34,617 bases of DNA from Ichthyophonus hoferi (GCA_002751075.1 NAOQ01000338.1:1774-36390); one strand, 5' to 3'; counted from the stretch's first letter, positions 1-11,408 are shown. A program made the numbers and translations. The notes: generated by a model from the letters alone, not told the origin.

Positions 1-46
1 AGAGAGAGAGAAAGAGAGAAAAGAATATAGAAAGGAAGGAAAGTAA
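1..46 (-). other. Pyrimidine-rich tract, probable approach to a 3' splice site
   Basis: The plus strand is a nearly pure purine run (AGAGAG/AAGGAAGG), so the minus strand reads as a long CT-rich tract. It lies downstream of the exon at 121-268 in the direction of transcription. The next exon of that gene may therefore begin just beyond the left edge. It could equally be an ordinary GA microsatellite. Confidence 0.35.
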
Positions 47-120
47 CTAAATAAGTATAACATTGCACATACAAAAGTATTTACGTGCGCTCATGTGCCC
101 GTATTTGTGCTTGCCCTTAC

Positions 121-268
121 CTAAACTCTCCGGCGAGGTCACCTCTACACATATATCAACTATATTAATGGCGATACTCTTTGCCTCTATTCCTTTCTGG
201 GGATTCTCTGAATTGCAAACCGTCTGCAAATCTTCCAGCAGCTGTTCTAAAGAATCCATTGCAGTCAT
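121..268 (-). CDS. First coding exon of an unrecognised gene, partial (runs off left edge)
   Basis: The exon reads ATG at 268 (context TACCATGA) and stays open for 49 codons plus one base. It then meets a consensus donor (TTTAG|GTAAGG, intron from 120), so the exon ends in phase 1. The peptide begins MTAMDSLEQLLEDLQTVC and continues through a mixed helical stretch ending in VEVTSPESL. It is acidic, leucine-rich and of ordinary protein composition. A second in-frame Met at residue 4 is a possible alternative start. After the donor the frame runs on into low-complexity intron sequence, which is why the open frame appears longer than the exon. I do not recognise the family; helical-repeat proteins are possible but unproven. 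The rest of the gene lies to the left of the window. Confidence 0.6.
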
Positions 269-1281
269 GGTAAACGTTTCTACAAAGCTATAAGTAGATA
301 CCTCTTTCTATCTCTCACTAAGTATGAATACGCAAAGAATACATTGATTACATTGGTTTCCTGTCAATAAAGTGATGTATTCTGGTCGTCAAAGTAGTTT
401 TCAGGGGTGTCAAGAGTCACCCTGTCTGAGCTAGAGTGTAAGTTATCGCACCGATATATTCCTTTCTTATAATTAAGTGTCAAAAACTTACACCGTGTCA
501 AATAGGGCTTTGTTTAAAACTATTCTCACCAAAGTTTTGTATTATATTATTCAATTAAGTATATATAATAAATACATTGATAGTCCCATATCAAACCATG
601 ACAAGTAAATATGAAGTCTTATAGTTGTGGTTGTTATTATTATTATCATTATTTATTATTTATTATTTATTATGTCCAATGCTGTGATACACGATTAGCC
701 CAACATAAAACGGCTCATAAATTTTAAAGAAATGATGATTTAATTGATTAATTGCTAAAGACAAAATGGCCAATGAAATATATTGGGTATTTTTATCTTG
801 AGTAGATTTGTTGATACTCTAGATAACCCAATTAACCCACTGGATCTTAATCCTAATCTAGATTGTTTGGTTTAAAACATTTTTAATTGGCTTGTACAAT
901 CCTATGGTTATTGCTAATGCTTCCAAGTTAAGTAAATTTAGCCTTCTTATAAACGTATATGTAAAGATAATCTTCATAGAAAAATATTCTAAATTTCATT
1001 ATTGTTAATAAAAAAATTTATGTTATAACATTCTGTTGTCTTTGCCAAAGTCAATAACATTTTCTTAAAGATAATTAGTGATTCAGTTTTTAATTAGAAT
1101 TTTTTTTGGACTAGCTGCGGAAAGGATGTTTGTTTATCAATCAGTCTGCTATTCTTCAACATATGTGCTTGCTTTTACCATTATAACATTTTTATAGCAG
1201 TCTGTTGTTGTTGATTGATTAGTTTTAGAAGTATTTTTTGCTGGGTTAGCGCTTGAAATAGTTAATTGATCCGATCTTTCC
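269..1281. other. Intergenic, no gene seen; TTATTA microsatellite
   Basis: AT-rich sequence upstream of the partial gene. The first few hundred bases should hold its promoter and 5' UTR, but no clear TATA or initiator stands out. A short imperfect TTATT/ATTATT microsatellite lies near 631-673. No open frame of note. Confidence 0.5.
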
Positions 1282-2032
1282 TAAAGGCTCAGTCGAAGTG
1301 GTAGGGGTTTTTATAGAAGACATGTAGGCAGACCCTATAGATAACTGGCTGTAGTAATGATTTCACTGTTTTAATTTGGAGGGAATCAAAATTTTAATGC
1401 GTATAATTTTTAATAAAAATATTTTGCAATGAGACCAATCAGTACGAGTGCTATATTATGACGTAAATTATAACTATTCTCCTTATTTAATGTTAGTGAA
1501 CAGTTCTTTGACGCCTGGAGGGGCGAGAGATCTAGCCATTGATTAGTGCACTCAAGTGCCAATGGTCAATGGTGGAATAGGCATTAAAATAAAAATACGT
1601 CAGAATATGTGTTAGTTCTAGCGACTTGTCTACAGCAGTTGGTATCTCCAATTGTATAACTGGTAGTAGTTAATATTGCTTGACCAGTGTTAGTAATAGT
1701 CATTTGATTAGGTTAATCTTTAAGGTTCAGTTGTTGTGATAGAGGTCCTATTGGAGGCCCATATACTAACTCTTTAGGCAACTGGCTGTAGTAATTATAC
1801 CCCTGTTCTAATTCTGAAGGAATCAATGTTTTGATTTGCTTGGGTGTGAATGTTGAAATTACCCAATGAGATCAATCAGTAAGGGGTAATATATTATGAT
1901 GTAAATAATCACTAATGCCACTATTTAATGATAATTAGTAAACGGTTCTCTGAGTTCTGAATGACCGAAAGAACTGGGCACTGATTATCATATATGAGTG
2001 CTAACGGTGGGTTAGACATTACAATAACAATG
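1282..2032 (+). repeat. Repeat B, two tandem diverged copies (about 437-base period)
   Basis: Copy 1 (about 1282-1600) and copy 2 (about 1719-2032) align along their lengths. Shared blocks include AACTGGCTGTAGTAAT, CAATGAGANCAATCAGTA and ATATTATGANGTAAAT, and both end in a GGCATTA or GACATTA stretch running into AATAA. The roughly 120 bases between them belong to the same repeat, because the inverted copy at 5532-5740 spans that join. Divergence is substantial, so these are old copies. No coding potential. Confidence 0.75.
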
Positions 2033-2608
2033 TGATTATTGCGTACATATAACTAAATACAAAGTATTTGTATATATTACAAGAACTTTATATTTTTGTT
2101 ACTTATTATCACGTACATGTGAATAGGAGTCCTTTATTACATGTATATGTAATATTGTGTAAATTACACTAAAACTATGTATGTTATGTCCAAAATATTC
2201 ATGATGGTCCCGCTCACTGCACGGTTGTAGTTTATTTTTTTACATCATAAAATCAAGTGCGACCTCAACTCAATTAAACCTAAAGCAACTTAACAGAGTT
2301 AGTTAAAAACAAACATTGCATGGTTCTATAAAATCTACTAAACTGTAATCTAGACAAGTATTATGGTCATACATGGTAGGCACTAATGCGGGAGATCATT
2401 GGTTTCAAATAAAGTATTGTAATTTTCTATATCTTCTTCTCTTGTTGTTTAAATATTCTAAAAAATCAACTAACATTTTCCGAATTATTGAACATAATTC
2501 CAAAAATCTTTCATCATATATTGTTTTCGTAAATTATTTTCAATATTTTGGAAATATTGTCCAGCATTTCCAAAATACCCTGGAACGATCCGGTAGCAAA
2601 ATAAAATG
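2033..2608. other. Intergenic, nothing recognised
   Basis: AT-rich spacer between repeat B and repeat A1. A 78-codon open frame at 2373-2609 is composed mostly of Ile, Leu, Asn, Phe and Tyr codons expected from AT-rich DNA and has no recognisable motif. Confidence 0.5.
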
Positions 2609-3072
2609 ATTATAGAATACAAGCCAAGTATTTCCTAATCATTAAGATGAAGTATATATATATATATATAAGAATTGTAAAGCTTTGTTTTATAATGGTT
2701 GAAATGTCATTACCCGCGTTTACTATTTTTTTTTTCTGTTTCTTTTATTTTTTCCGCAACATCCGTTTATCGCGAGTGTCAATCATGGCCGTGTTCATCA
2801 ATATCACTACCCTTATCTACTAATCATTTCACTGAGGTCTACTAGAATTTTCGAGTGTTGTCTCGATGATCCAACACTATTGTCATCTGAATGGTTCTTT
2901 AACTAATTTACTCATTAAGACGACGAGTATTCACATTATGTATTGACAAATCAATCTACCAAGTTGATAACGTCATCCATCAACCAATATTGGACCAAAC
3001 ATTTCCTGAGTTGCTCGTTAACAGAACTTCCGCCGATCTATGTTTTCATTCGAAGTTGACGATTAAACTCAC
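2609..3072 (+). repeat. Repeat A, copy 1 (longest copy)
   Basis: Begins with ATTATAGAATACAAGCC and CATTAAGAT, passes a (TA)n tract, then the block TATAATGGTTGAAATGTCA, a T-rich segment and CGCAACATCCGTTTATCGC. It ends near CATTCGAAGTTGACGAT. The same order of blocks recurs at 9905-10225, partly at 33,808-34,350, and as an internally deleted version at 9025-9230. No open frame is shared between copies. It looks like a non-autonomous mobile element of about 450 bases, class unknown. Confidence 0.65.
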
Positions 3073-5531
3073 TGAAATTATTATACTTCCTTACAACATA
3101 CATTCCTCCTTTAGTTCTATTAAATATAACAAAGGTAGCGCGTGGGTGAGAAACGGCTGATGCATGATTTGGATGCAATATGTAAAACAATATTGGGTAT
3201 CACATAGGTATGTGTGAGCAACAGCCATGCAAGATTTGGAGATACAATATGTACAAGAGTTGAGTATTTATTTTAGCGGCTAGCTTTTGCTTCCCATTAC
3301 ATTTAAACACCAAAAATTTACCTCAAAAACAGCTATAAACAGTCAAAGGAGCACTGTAGCCTTTTGAGTAGGGCATGAGCTGCTCGGTCAGTTTTGCACA
3401 GCCATTCAAATGAAGATATAATAGTAAATGAAGATATAGTAGTATTAGATTAGATTGTCGAGATAATATCAGATAATTCTAGTGGGCTCAGTGATCCTAT
3501 GTGAATTGTATTGGCTATTAAGAAATTTTAAGAGGTCCAAATACAATTAGATGAGTAAACATAAATAGACAAGCACGATAAATAAAGATCGGAAAAGTAT
3601 AAATGGAAACGGAAACAAGGCCGCCCTATCAACGCATCCAGCGCCCAAAACCACCCGTATGTAGTAACACACACCAAACTTTGTATAAATAATATCATAG
3701 TATATAGGTATATGATCATTGCGTTTTTTTTTAGCAATATTCAGTATACCTTTGACATTCGAGTACGATAATCAGTGTCCTCTCTCGCTCTTTTAAAGTT
3801 AGATAACTGCAGTGATAATAGTGATTAATTATATCGGATTATAGCAAGTTAAAGCATGGCTCGTTCGTAGGACATCTATCCAATAATAATTGAGAGAATA
3901 CCAAATTCGGGGTTTTAGACATACGACTTTTATGGCTCTTCGGAAAGTTCACTGAAAGCTCGTTTATTTTGGTTTTGCACTCATGTAATAATCTTATGCT
4001 TCTCTCTTTTAGATTATATCTATATAGTAGTAATACATAGTAGTATAAAATATTGTAGTGTGTGCTTACCTATGTAAAATATATGAGTATCTAGAAATTC
4101 CGCCTCCAGGGAGTTGCTTCCGGCTATATGTTGATTGGTGTAGTATTGCAATATATGATGGCCATTGGTCCATATTTTTTTAATCTTGTGATTGCAGCGA
4201 ATTAGCGATCGATTTGCGATTGATAATTTTTGCGTCATAAAAGTTCAGCATAGCAGGTAAGTCCAGAACCCACCCACTACTCTCTCACTGCTCTTATTCT
4301 CATGTTCCTAAGTAGTGAATTTAGTTAGATCATGGGCATGGAAAACTCCGAGTGGGTATTTGTCATAGAAGTTTAATAGGAATCACAGCTTTCTCAGATT
4401 TAAAAAACTTTCCAATTAGTTACTGTCTTCCTTTACATGTTGTTTAAATAAAAAACACAATATTCAATTTATGTTTTGTTTATTGTATTAGTTGTATATG
4501 TAGGTACGATGGAAAAGATTGTATATCTAACAAACTTGCTCGATTTGATGGCTGTTCTTCTCTTTTTCTCTTATGAACAAGTTATTTATTATAATTATTA
4601 AAAATCTACGGCTTAGTAGTCTATGAAAAAAAATATTATTGTAATAAAAGCTATGTTACGAGATCGTTATCTCCGCAGAATCGGCTAATGAACCATTCAG
4701 ATAAGGAAACAGAAGTATAATCATATCGAGATAAGAAGATCAGACATTCCCAATGTGGGTCCGCTATCTTTCATTTCATGAATTGTATTAGTCAATAAGG
4801 ATATTTATAATTGGTTCCATTTATATTATTGGACGCAGCGATACGGGTTTTCATTAAAAAAAAAAAAAAAATAACACCCGTGCTGCCAAACAAAGTAATA
4901 AAGAAAACAGCAATCAATAATAAAGGGCCCCTCACATGTACACAGTATCAATAACAAAATACAAAGTTCTCGTAAATGCACGCAAAAATATTTTGCATTT
5001 AATTATATACATGTATGTAATAAATGCATCGTTATTGTAATGTCTAATCCATTATTACCTCTCGTATACGATAATCTGCTGCACTTACTTCTTTTATACT
5101 CGATTGTTTATTATTTCAAGGCGAGACTGATTAGTTAATTCCAATTAAAAAAATCGATGACATACTAAAGTTTAGCTATTCGTTATTGCGCCAATAACAT
5201 GGTCGACGGCGCGAGCTTATATAACTTCTAGAAGCAAAAGGTTGCGCACTTCAGGGATTACACACGCAGTCAAAAATTATAATTATAATTTTTTAATAAT
5301 ATTATTGTATGCAAATTCAAATATACAATTAATATCTTAATATATTAACCAGGCGGGTAATACCTCTTGTTTTAACTCCGGTACATGTCCAGCTCACTCG
5401 CTCGTTCAGAGCTCAAAAAGCTTCTTTTTAACATCAAATGGCGATAGTACTCGCATAGTGATATATCACTACTTACTGATTGACTTCACTGCAATTTCCA
5501 CATTCGCACCCAAGCACATCCAAGCATCTGT
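3073..5531. other. Intergenic, no certain gene
   Basis: About 2.4 kb of AT-rich sequence. The only items of note are a poly(A) run at about 4854-4871 and one minus-strand open stretch with a good donor (4070-4238, listed separately). Confidence 0.5.
4070..4238 (-). CDS. Candidate orphan exon, unrecognised
   Basis: An ATG at 4238 opens a 56-codon frame (starting MTQKLSIANRSL) that meets a near-perfect donor, ATAG|GTAAGC, at 4069. The composition is less AT-biased than neighbouring chance frames and includes EAEFLDTH. No partner exon could be placed on either side and no family is recognised. It may be a decayed transposon or pseudogene piece, or chance. Confidence 0.18.
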
Positions 5532-5740
5532 CCCTTCCGAATTAGGACAGAGATATAATTAATACAGCCAGTTGCCTAAAGGGTTGGCATATAGGCCTTC
5601 AATAAAGCCTCTATCACAACAATTGAGCCTTAAAGATTATTACTAACACTGGTCAAGCTATACTAACTACTACCAGTCATACAACTGGAGATTCCAACAG
5701 CTATGGACAAGTCATTAGAACTAACACATTTTCTGATAAG
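5532..5740 (-). repeat. Repeat B, inverted copy
   Basis: The reverse complement of this stretch aligns with 1600-1821. Matching blocks include the ACCAGTGTTAGTAAT and GCAACTGGCTG regions and the GAACTAACACAT end. It spans the end of B copy 1 and the start of B copy 2, which shows that the roughly 437-base period there is one continuous repeat consensus. Confidence 0.75.
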
Positions 5741-6360
5741 TTATATTGCAACATTACACAGATCCATCTCCCACTATATTTGCATATGGTGGTCAAGTCT
5801 GATTGTTTTATTCCCCAACAAGCCATTCCTGGCTTTCATAACATTTTTTTAATGGGTACGTATTGCTATTCAACCAACTTATCCTTATCTTTCACCTCCA
5901 TGCATCGAACTTAAATTTCAGGACACATATAGCACCCTGAATGTTGATGTTGTTCAATTTCAACTCAATATAGTTATGTATTTATATCTGTACAATAATT
6001 GTATGGTCTCTATCATTATCATGTATTGCAATCTGCAGTAGTTTTATTGACTTCTCCAGGCTTCGGAGGCTCCGATTAGGTGTTACTTAGAAGTGTCTGT
6101 TGCAGGGCTAGCAATAGAGGCAACATTTAGCTCTAACTCGTTTCCAGTAAAATTAAAATAAAAAAAAATTAATATAGGATTAAGCGTTTATAATGGTTCT
6201 ATCCTCAGCTGTCCATATCCTTCTAAAAAATAAGGAGTGACTCCTGTCTTAATACGATTATATTCATATTCAAGTGTCAAAAAAGAACTAAACTGCAATT
6301 CCATTGATTATTATGATATATAAGATAATGTTAATAAATAGTAAGAAACATAATGCCTTT
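5741..6360. other. Intergenic, nothing recognised
   Basis: AT-rich spacer with no coding signal and no repeat I could match elsewhere in the window. Confidence 0.45.
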
Positions 6361-6735
6361 TTTATAATGGTTTATGCATCATTATCTGTGACTTTATGAG
6401 TTGTTTTCGTTTATTTTATTTCTTTCGCAACTCTCATTAGGGATCAATGCAACGGTATTCCATATTTGGGTCCCAAGTAAAACCGGTTAAATATATCCTT
6501 ACTGGCTAATACAATTTTCAAGAGACCAACCAATAAGGCTCACGAGAGTTGCTTGCTCATGACACAATTTTAATCTCCAATGTGATCCTTAATGAAACGG
6601 TATTTTATCTGATACCATCGTATGAGTCCAATTATTAAAATTCCAGTAAGCTATATTGACGAATCATATCATATGATTAAGAATGCTATTCCATTCAAAC
6701 AACTAATATTTGACCAATCATTTCGTGATCCGCTA
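6361..6735 (+). repeat. Probable diverged repeat A copy 2
   Basis: ATAATGGTTTATGCATCATTAT, a T-rich tract and TTTCGCAACTCTCATTAGGGATCAATG follow the same order as in the better A copies (ATAATGGTTGAAACGTCATTA ... CGCAACAT ... GGTGTC). The later part (GACGAATCATATCAT, GACCAATCATTTC) matches only loosely. A 69-codon frame inside (6622-6831) is not shared by other copies. Confidence 0.4.
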
Positions 6736-8220
6736 GATTGTCGGTTGTGCCGCGTGTTCCTTCTGGTCTTGCAACATCATACAAACGCGAACTGCACACT
6801 ATCTTTTATAAAGTTTTATAGATATAATTGACAGATAATTTTTTATATATCTATTTAAATTATAGTCGAAAGTATGATTTAAATACTTATTCAAATTAAT
6901 GCACTATTATTACGGGCAATTAATTTAATCATCCAGATCCGGTCTGGAACAATTGGTTTGTTAAAACAACTTTATATAGGGGTAAACATATTCAGTCATG
7001 ATACTTTAAATAAAAGCAAAAGGCTAGCAGTTGGAGAATATTACATTACTACTATTGTGTAATAATAAAATATAGATCTTCTAGTAACAAAAGCAAGTAT
7101 TTGATTTCAGGCACATGACGTCAAAGAAATTAACTAAGGAATGTTACAACGTGATTTCGTGTACAAATACAAACTTCCACGCAAGCTACAAATTACCCAT
7201 ACAATCATAATAGGGTTCACCAACAAATTCCAAGCCAACTGAATATAATAATTTGTGCATAGAGTATTGCATAGCCCAATGCTCATTATTTTGGAATATA
7301 TCCTATCAGTAGAATGTTATCTATACTACATCGCAAACGTTGCCTTTTATGCCCTCCTGCATCACACTATTAGTACTAATCAAGTATCTATTAGCTTAAA
7401 AACCATTTATGCAATGCAATGATATACCTTCCTTTATTACTTCTGTCCAATTTTTAGAACGTTCATATTTATCAATTTGTAAAACTTTAGTACCGATAGA
7501 ATTTATACTGCATACTTATCTATAAATACGTCCTGATATTAAGGTATAAGTGGTGTTTTAACATACAATGTACTCATTTTGTAATATTTTCCAACTATTT
7601 GCTCCCAAGCCCCGAGTCTTTCTCAAACAGAACTGAATGGGCCCATTCTACACGGTTCCAAAATATTAAGATACATAAAAATAATTGCTATTATAAAAGG
7701 GTTTGCATTAAAAAAGTTGTGATAAAAAAGCATTCAGACTAAACGTGCGACCCTCAATGATGTACGTGGATGACAGATCAACATGTTTCCAACTTATCTG
7801 CCACATCAATGGGTAATTATTAGCAATATATTTTCTGGAGTTTCAGCACTGGAGTTAAATATCAATATCATTTTAAATTAATTACAAATTGCTCAGTGTA
7901 GTTAAATTTGCACGAAACTTTCCCACATCATTTAAATATAACAGTGCATGTTGGTCATATATAACCATCAATGCAAGATATTGCCGTCGTTTCACTAGCT
8001 TCATTTGGAAGTAAACCACCCATTCACTCTTCCATATTATCAAGATAAGCATTAATGATTTATTATTTACAATATTCTTTTTATTAAGAAATCTACTACC
8101 ATATTTTCGTAGTAACATATAAGGATGGTGCAGCTGCCTATTGATATGTCAGCACAAGCACATAGAATTTGGTTGGTCATATTGTTACCTGCTATAGTAA
8201 TTTAAATTTTGCATAGAAGC
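6736..8220. other. Intergenic, nothing recognised
   Basis: About 1.5 kb of AT-rich sequence. A short stretch near 7185-7215 (CTACAAATTACCCATACAAT) resembles 10,540-10,560, hinting at another low-copy repeat. No coding signal. Confidence 0.45.
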
Positions 8221-8224
8221 ATCT

Positions 8225-8665
8225 TTGGCTGGGCTAGCAGTAGACACCATACCTAGTGGTGATCCGCTTTCAATAGAAGGCAATGCAATGACAGACGTAT
8301 ATACTGACTCTGTCTCTAATTGTTTGTTGCAGTTGTTATTCAATTATGAGTGCAGGAGGCATTCATGACTTAATGCGTTTGGGCGCTATAGTGCTATGGC
8401 ACAGTGTGCTCGATCAGTGAGAGGTGCTCAATTGATATGCATAGCAAGCTGTGGAAGTTCTAGTGACTTGTCTACAGGCTTCGGGATCGCCAATTGAGTG
8501 TTGTGTAATAAGACTAAGTATTTATTGTTATATTATTTAACAAATATTAAATGAATGTAAAGTTTTGTGTGTCTCGAACGTATTCGAGTTGGCCTATAAC
8601 GGTAGTGTACATGTACACAGGCATGCGAGGTTGCTGTGTATACTCGGGTGTGCTGGGGACCACAT
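8225..8665 (+). repeat. Repeat C, most complete copy
   Basis: Two modules. Module a (about 8232-8425) contains GTGGTGATCCGCTTTCAATA, GAAGGCAATGNAAT and AATGCGTTTGGGCGC. Module b (about 8460-8655) contains GTGACTTGTCTACAGGCTTC, CAATTGAGTGTTGTG, AAAGTTTTGTGTGTCNCGAAC and GGCATGCGAGGTTGC. Both recur near 28,080-28,815, but there b precedes a. The start of b recurs at 34,017-34,065. Non-coding; probably a non-autonomous mobile element. Confidence 0.7.
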
Positions 8666-8754
8666 AAGTGTAAGCGGCCGGGCCTTTATTATGATTTTTT
8701 TTTTATATACTTTGTTTTACTGCCAATGCTAACTTTTGGTTAACACCCGCTAGG

Positions 8755-8950
8755 TTCAATAACTAAAATGGAGTCAATCATAAATATTCGTATTGGCTAA
8801 TACAACTCATGAAAGGTTCATAGAAACCCACGATAAGGTTATTAGTGTTTCCTTATATGGCTCATAAGCTAATTTACTAAATTCACTACATGCAAACTAT
8901 GAATCGACAAAGCAATTATAGCTAAGTGTTCATTTGGAGTTAACGATCTT
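8755..8950 (+). repeat. Repeat A, 3' part (copy 3)
   Basis: TTAGTGTTTCCTTATATGGC, TGCAAACTATG, ATCGACAAA and GGAGTTAACGATCTTGTA are shared almost unchanged with 30,422-30,535 and, more loosely, with the second half of A1. It represents only the right-hand half of the repeat. Confidence 0.65.
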
Positions 8951-9024
8951 GTAGAAGTATATATGTTATATGTGTAGTTGAAGTCAGGTGTAACTAAGCA
9001 ACAATCAGTGTTGTTAGTAGAAGA

Positions 9025-9230
9025 AAAATTCTCAGAACACTGACGCTATCAAGTGCTAGTGGTGATATAGACGTTACAATAAAGACAGGATGATTTTGGA
9101 ATACAAGGATCTTTTAATCATTAAGATCCATAAGATCGATCATTTTATGATTCGCTTGTTACCAGAACTTTGGCCGACCTACATGTTCATCGGGGGTTGA
9201 ACGATCTTGTCACACTCTCCTATTGGCTAA
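9025..9230 (+). repeat. Repeat B end joined to an internally deleted repeat A
   Basis: GCTAGTGGTGATATAGACGT with the following TACAATAAA is the end of B. It runs straight into GGAATACAAGGATC and CATTAAGAT (the start of A), and then directly into TTGTTACCAGAACTTTGGCC and GTTGAACGATCTTGTCAC (the end of A). The middle of A is missing. This suggests B and A are parts of one element, with internally deleted derivatives as seen for MITEs. Confidence 0.6.
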
Positions 9231-9321
9231 AAGGTTAAATAAAGATCTTGCAAGAAATAAATGCTACGCCAAAGCTGGTATTGGGTTAACTTGATTTGCT
9301 GATGTTTTTTCCATCACCCAA

Positions 9322-9660
9322 TCAGGGAGGCATATGCTGTTGAATCGCATAACTGGTGCGGCGCGTTTTCGTTATTTGCATATAGTATGTGCCCTGCAAG
9401 GATCTGCAAGGATGGATGGGCGTGTTGGTTGATCGTCCGTTGTTGTCATCTGAGGAATCTGCAGCATTCTCTCTCCCTGACTCAGGGAGGTTATTGAGAC
9501 CTGCTTGAAGCTCCCAATTGTCAGCGGGAGGAGGTGACAAGGGTGATACTTTAATGTAGGACTCATCTCTCTCAGAGTCTAGAGTGGTGATACAATTTGG
9601 GATCCGAGTGGCATGTTGTTAACCATGGGGTCGCCTTGCTGAGATAAGAACAGGGAGTAG
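9322..9660 (-). other. GC-richer open stretch, unrecognised
   Basis: One minus-strand frame is open for more than 100 codons here. Its composition is unlike chance frames nearby: a Pro-rich part (SPLSPPPADNWELQ), an acidic Asn/Ser part (AADSSDDNNGRS), then TNTPIHPCRSLQG. Base composition is also richer in GC than the flanks. No domain is recognised. It could be a linker segment of an old mobile-element protein or a lost host exon. Confidence 0.25.
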
Positions 9661-9904
9661 GGCCTGGTGGTGTCAAAAAAAATTCTTGGATAAGTCCCCA
9701 TCAAAGAATGTGAGATGTGCGCCTGTTTTATATATGATGCAATGTATTGCATGAGTAGCGGTACATTGTATTACACAAACATCTGGTGAACCTCATTTAA
9801 AAAGGAAACTATTGTCCGCTGGTTAACATCCTGTATCGCAGCTCGAAACGTGCTATTTATATTCTGTTAATCTTTAATAAAAAGTAAATATATCTAAAAA
9901 TGAA

Positions 9905-10225
9905 TAAGCATTTTTTTATAATGGTTGAAACGTCATTAACCCACGTTTATTAACGGTCGTTTCCCTTCCTTTTATCTTTTCGGCAACATGCATTTATCGC
10001 CGGTGTCGATCATAGTTCGATTCACCAACGCCAATGCGACCGATCGCAAAAATACCATTCACAGAAGACCACTAGAATTATCTGATTGGCTCTGCACCTA
10101 ATTATATCATTTATTTCTAGTGCTCAATTTCATGACCAATAAAGACACAACGTTGTACTATCAGCGCTTTGTTATCAGATCTTCAGCCAATCTGCATTTT
10201 CATACGGAGTTGAACAACGATCTTC
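9905..10225 (+). repeat. Repeat A, copy 4
   Basis: TTTATAATGGTTGAAACGTC, CACGTTTATTA, TTTTCGGCAACATGCATTTA and CGGTGTCGATCAT follow A1 closely. The right end TTGTTATCAGATCTTCAGCC, GCATTTTCATACGGAGTTGA and ACGATCTT also matches the A family. The 96-codon frame at 10,120-10,410 begins inside this repeat and is not conserved in other copies. Confidence 0.65.
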
Positions 10226-10546
10226 CAATATCGTCTTTATCTGAAAAATCCCCAATTGACGTCAAAGGGAATTTTATTGTGGGGATGTTCATTACATTGC
10301 CAAGCACCGAGCAGATAAATAAGTTGGTTTTCGATAAATCAAATATATCACTTCTTACGATTGGGACTATTGCCGGTTGTACATTATTGGCAATACTTAA
10401 TCACAATTAATCTGGGGATACTTTGCAATATTCCTCATTGGGAAAATATATATAAAAAAAAAAATATTGATTAGACGAGAGATAAGAGCATCCAGACAGA
10501 TAGCTATGTTTAACAAAGATGACCAGAGATCTTAGCTTATGCAAAT

Positions 10547-10722
10547 TACCCCATACAATGTTGAATTCATGAATGGCTCCTCACTTACCAAAAATCATTT
10601 TAGGATTAGTTTTATTTAAGTGAACAAAACCTCTTCGCTTCTGATTTGAGTAACGGGCCTATAGCTGTGCCAGAATTAAAATGGCAAAATACATCAATTT
10701 TACAAGTATACTGCTAACTATA
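10547..10722 (+). repeat. Left flank of assembly gap, duplicated at 10,999-11,173
   Basis: This 176-base stretch reappears immediately right of the run of Ns, with only one base missing in the second copy (GATTTGAGTAACGGG versus GATTTGATAACGGG). Near-identity at both gap edges is typical of contig ends that overlap but were not merged, or of two haplotypes placed in tandem. Confidence 0.85.
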
Positions 10723-10994
10723 NNNNNNNNNNNNNNNNNNNNNNNNNNNNNNNNNNNNNNNNNNNNNNNNNNNNNNNNNNNNNNNNNNNNNNNNNNNNNN
10801 NNNNNNNNNNNNNNNNNNNNNNNNNNNNNNNNNNNNNNNNNNNNNNNNNNNNNNNNNNNNNNNNNNNNNNNNNNNNNNNNNNNNNNNNNNNNNNNNNNNN
10901 NNNNNNNNNNNNNNNNNNNNNNNNNNNNNNNNNNNNNNNNNNNNNNNNNNNNNNNNNNNNNNNNNNNNNNNNNNNNNNNNNNNNNNNNNNNNNN
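10723..10994. other. Assembly gap (272 Ns)
   Basis: Undetermined bases. The flanking sequences are nearly identical, so the true gap size may be negative, meaning the contigs overlap. The open frames that appear to cross it are artefacts. Confidence 0.99.
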
Positions 10995-10998
10995 TCAG

Positions 10999-11173
10999 TA
11001 CCCCATACAATGTTGAATTCATGAATGGCTCCTCACTTACCAAAAATCATTTTAGGATTAGTTTTATTTAAGTGAACAAAACCTCTTCGCTTCTGATTTG
11101 ATAACGGGCCTATAGCTGTGCCAGAATTAAAATGGCAAAATACATCAATTTTACAAGTATACTGCTAACTATA
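10999..11173 (+). repeat. Right flank of assembly gap, copy of 10,547-10,722
   Basis: See the left flank. The sequence then continues into ACTCTACACGATACC, unique DNA leading to the 3' end of the GTPase gene. A TTTATT at 11,063-11,068 (AATAAA on the minus strand) could serve that gene as a poly(A) signal, about 340 bases past its stop; the left flank carries the same motif. Confidence 0.85.
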
Positions 11174-11408
11174 CTCTACACGATACCAAAAAAGTATTTA
11201 AAAAAATAAAGAAAAATTCGCCCAATGTACGGTTAAACAAACAGTGCTTATCTACCTACGCTTACGTTTCATTATTAGTGAGAAATCTAATATCTAGAAC
11301 AACGGTTATGAATACTAATACGTTAACTACAAAGCTTTGAATATATATACAGTTATCATTTTTTACAAACATACAAAACCCAGCACAGATGGGTCTGGCA
11401 TAGTATGT

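Noticed and set aside
10120-10410. 96-codon plus-strand frame (MLNFMTNKDTTLYY...)
   Set aside because: It begins inside repeat A copy 4, is not conserved in other A copies and resembles no known protein.
10681-11043. Open frames spanning the run of Ns
   Set aside because: They consist of undetermined bases and are artefacts of the gap.
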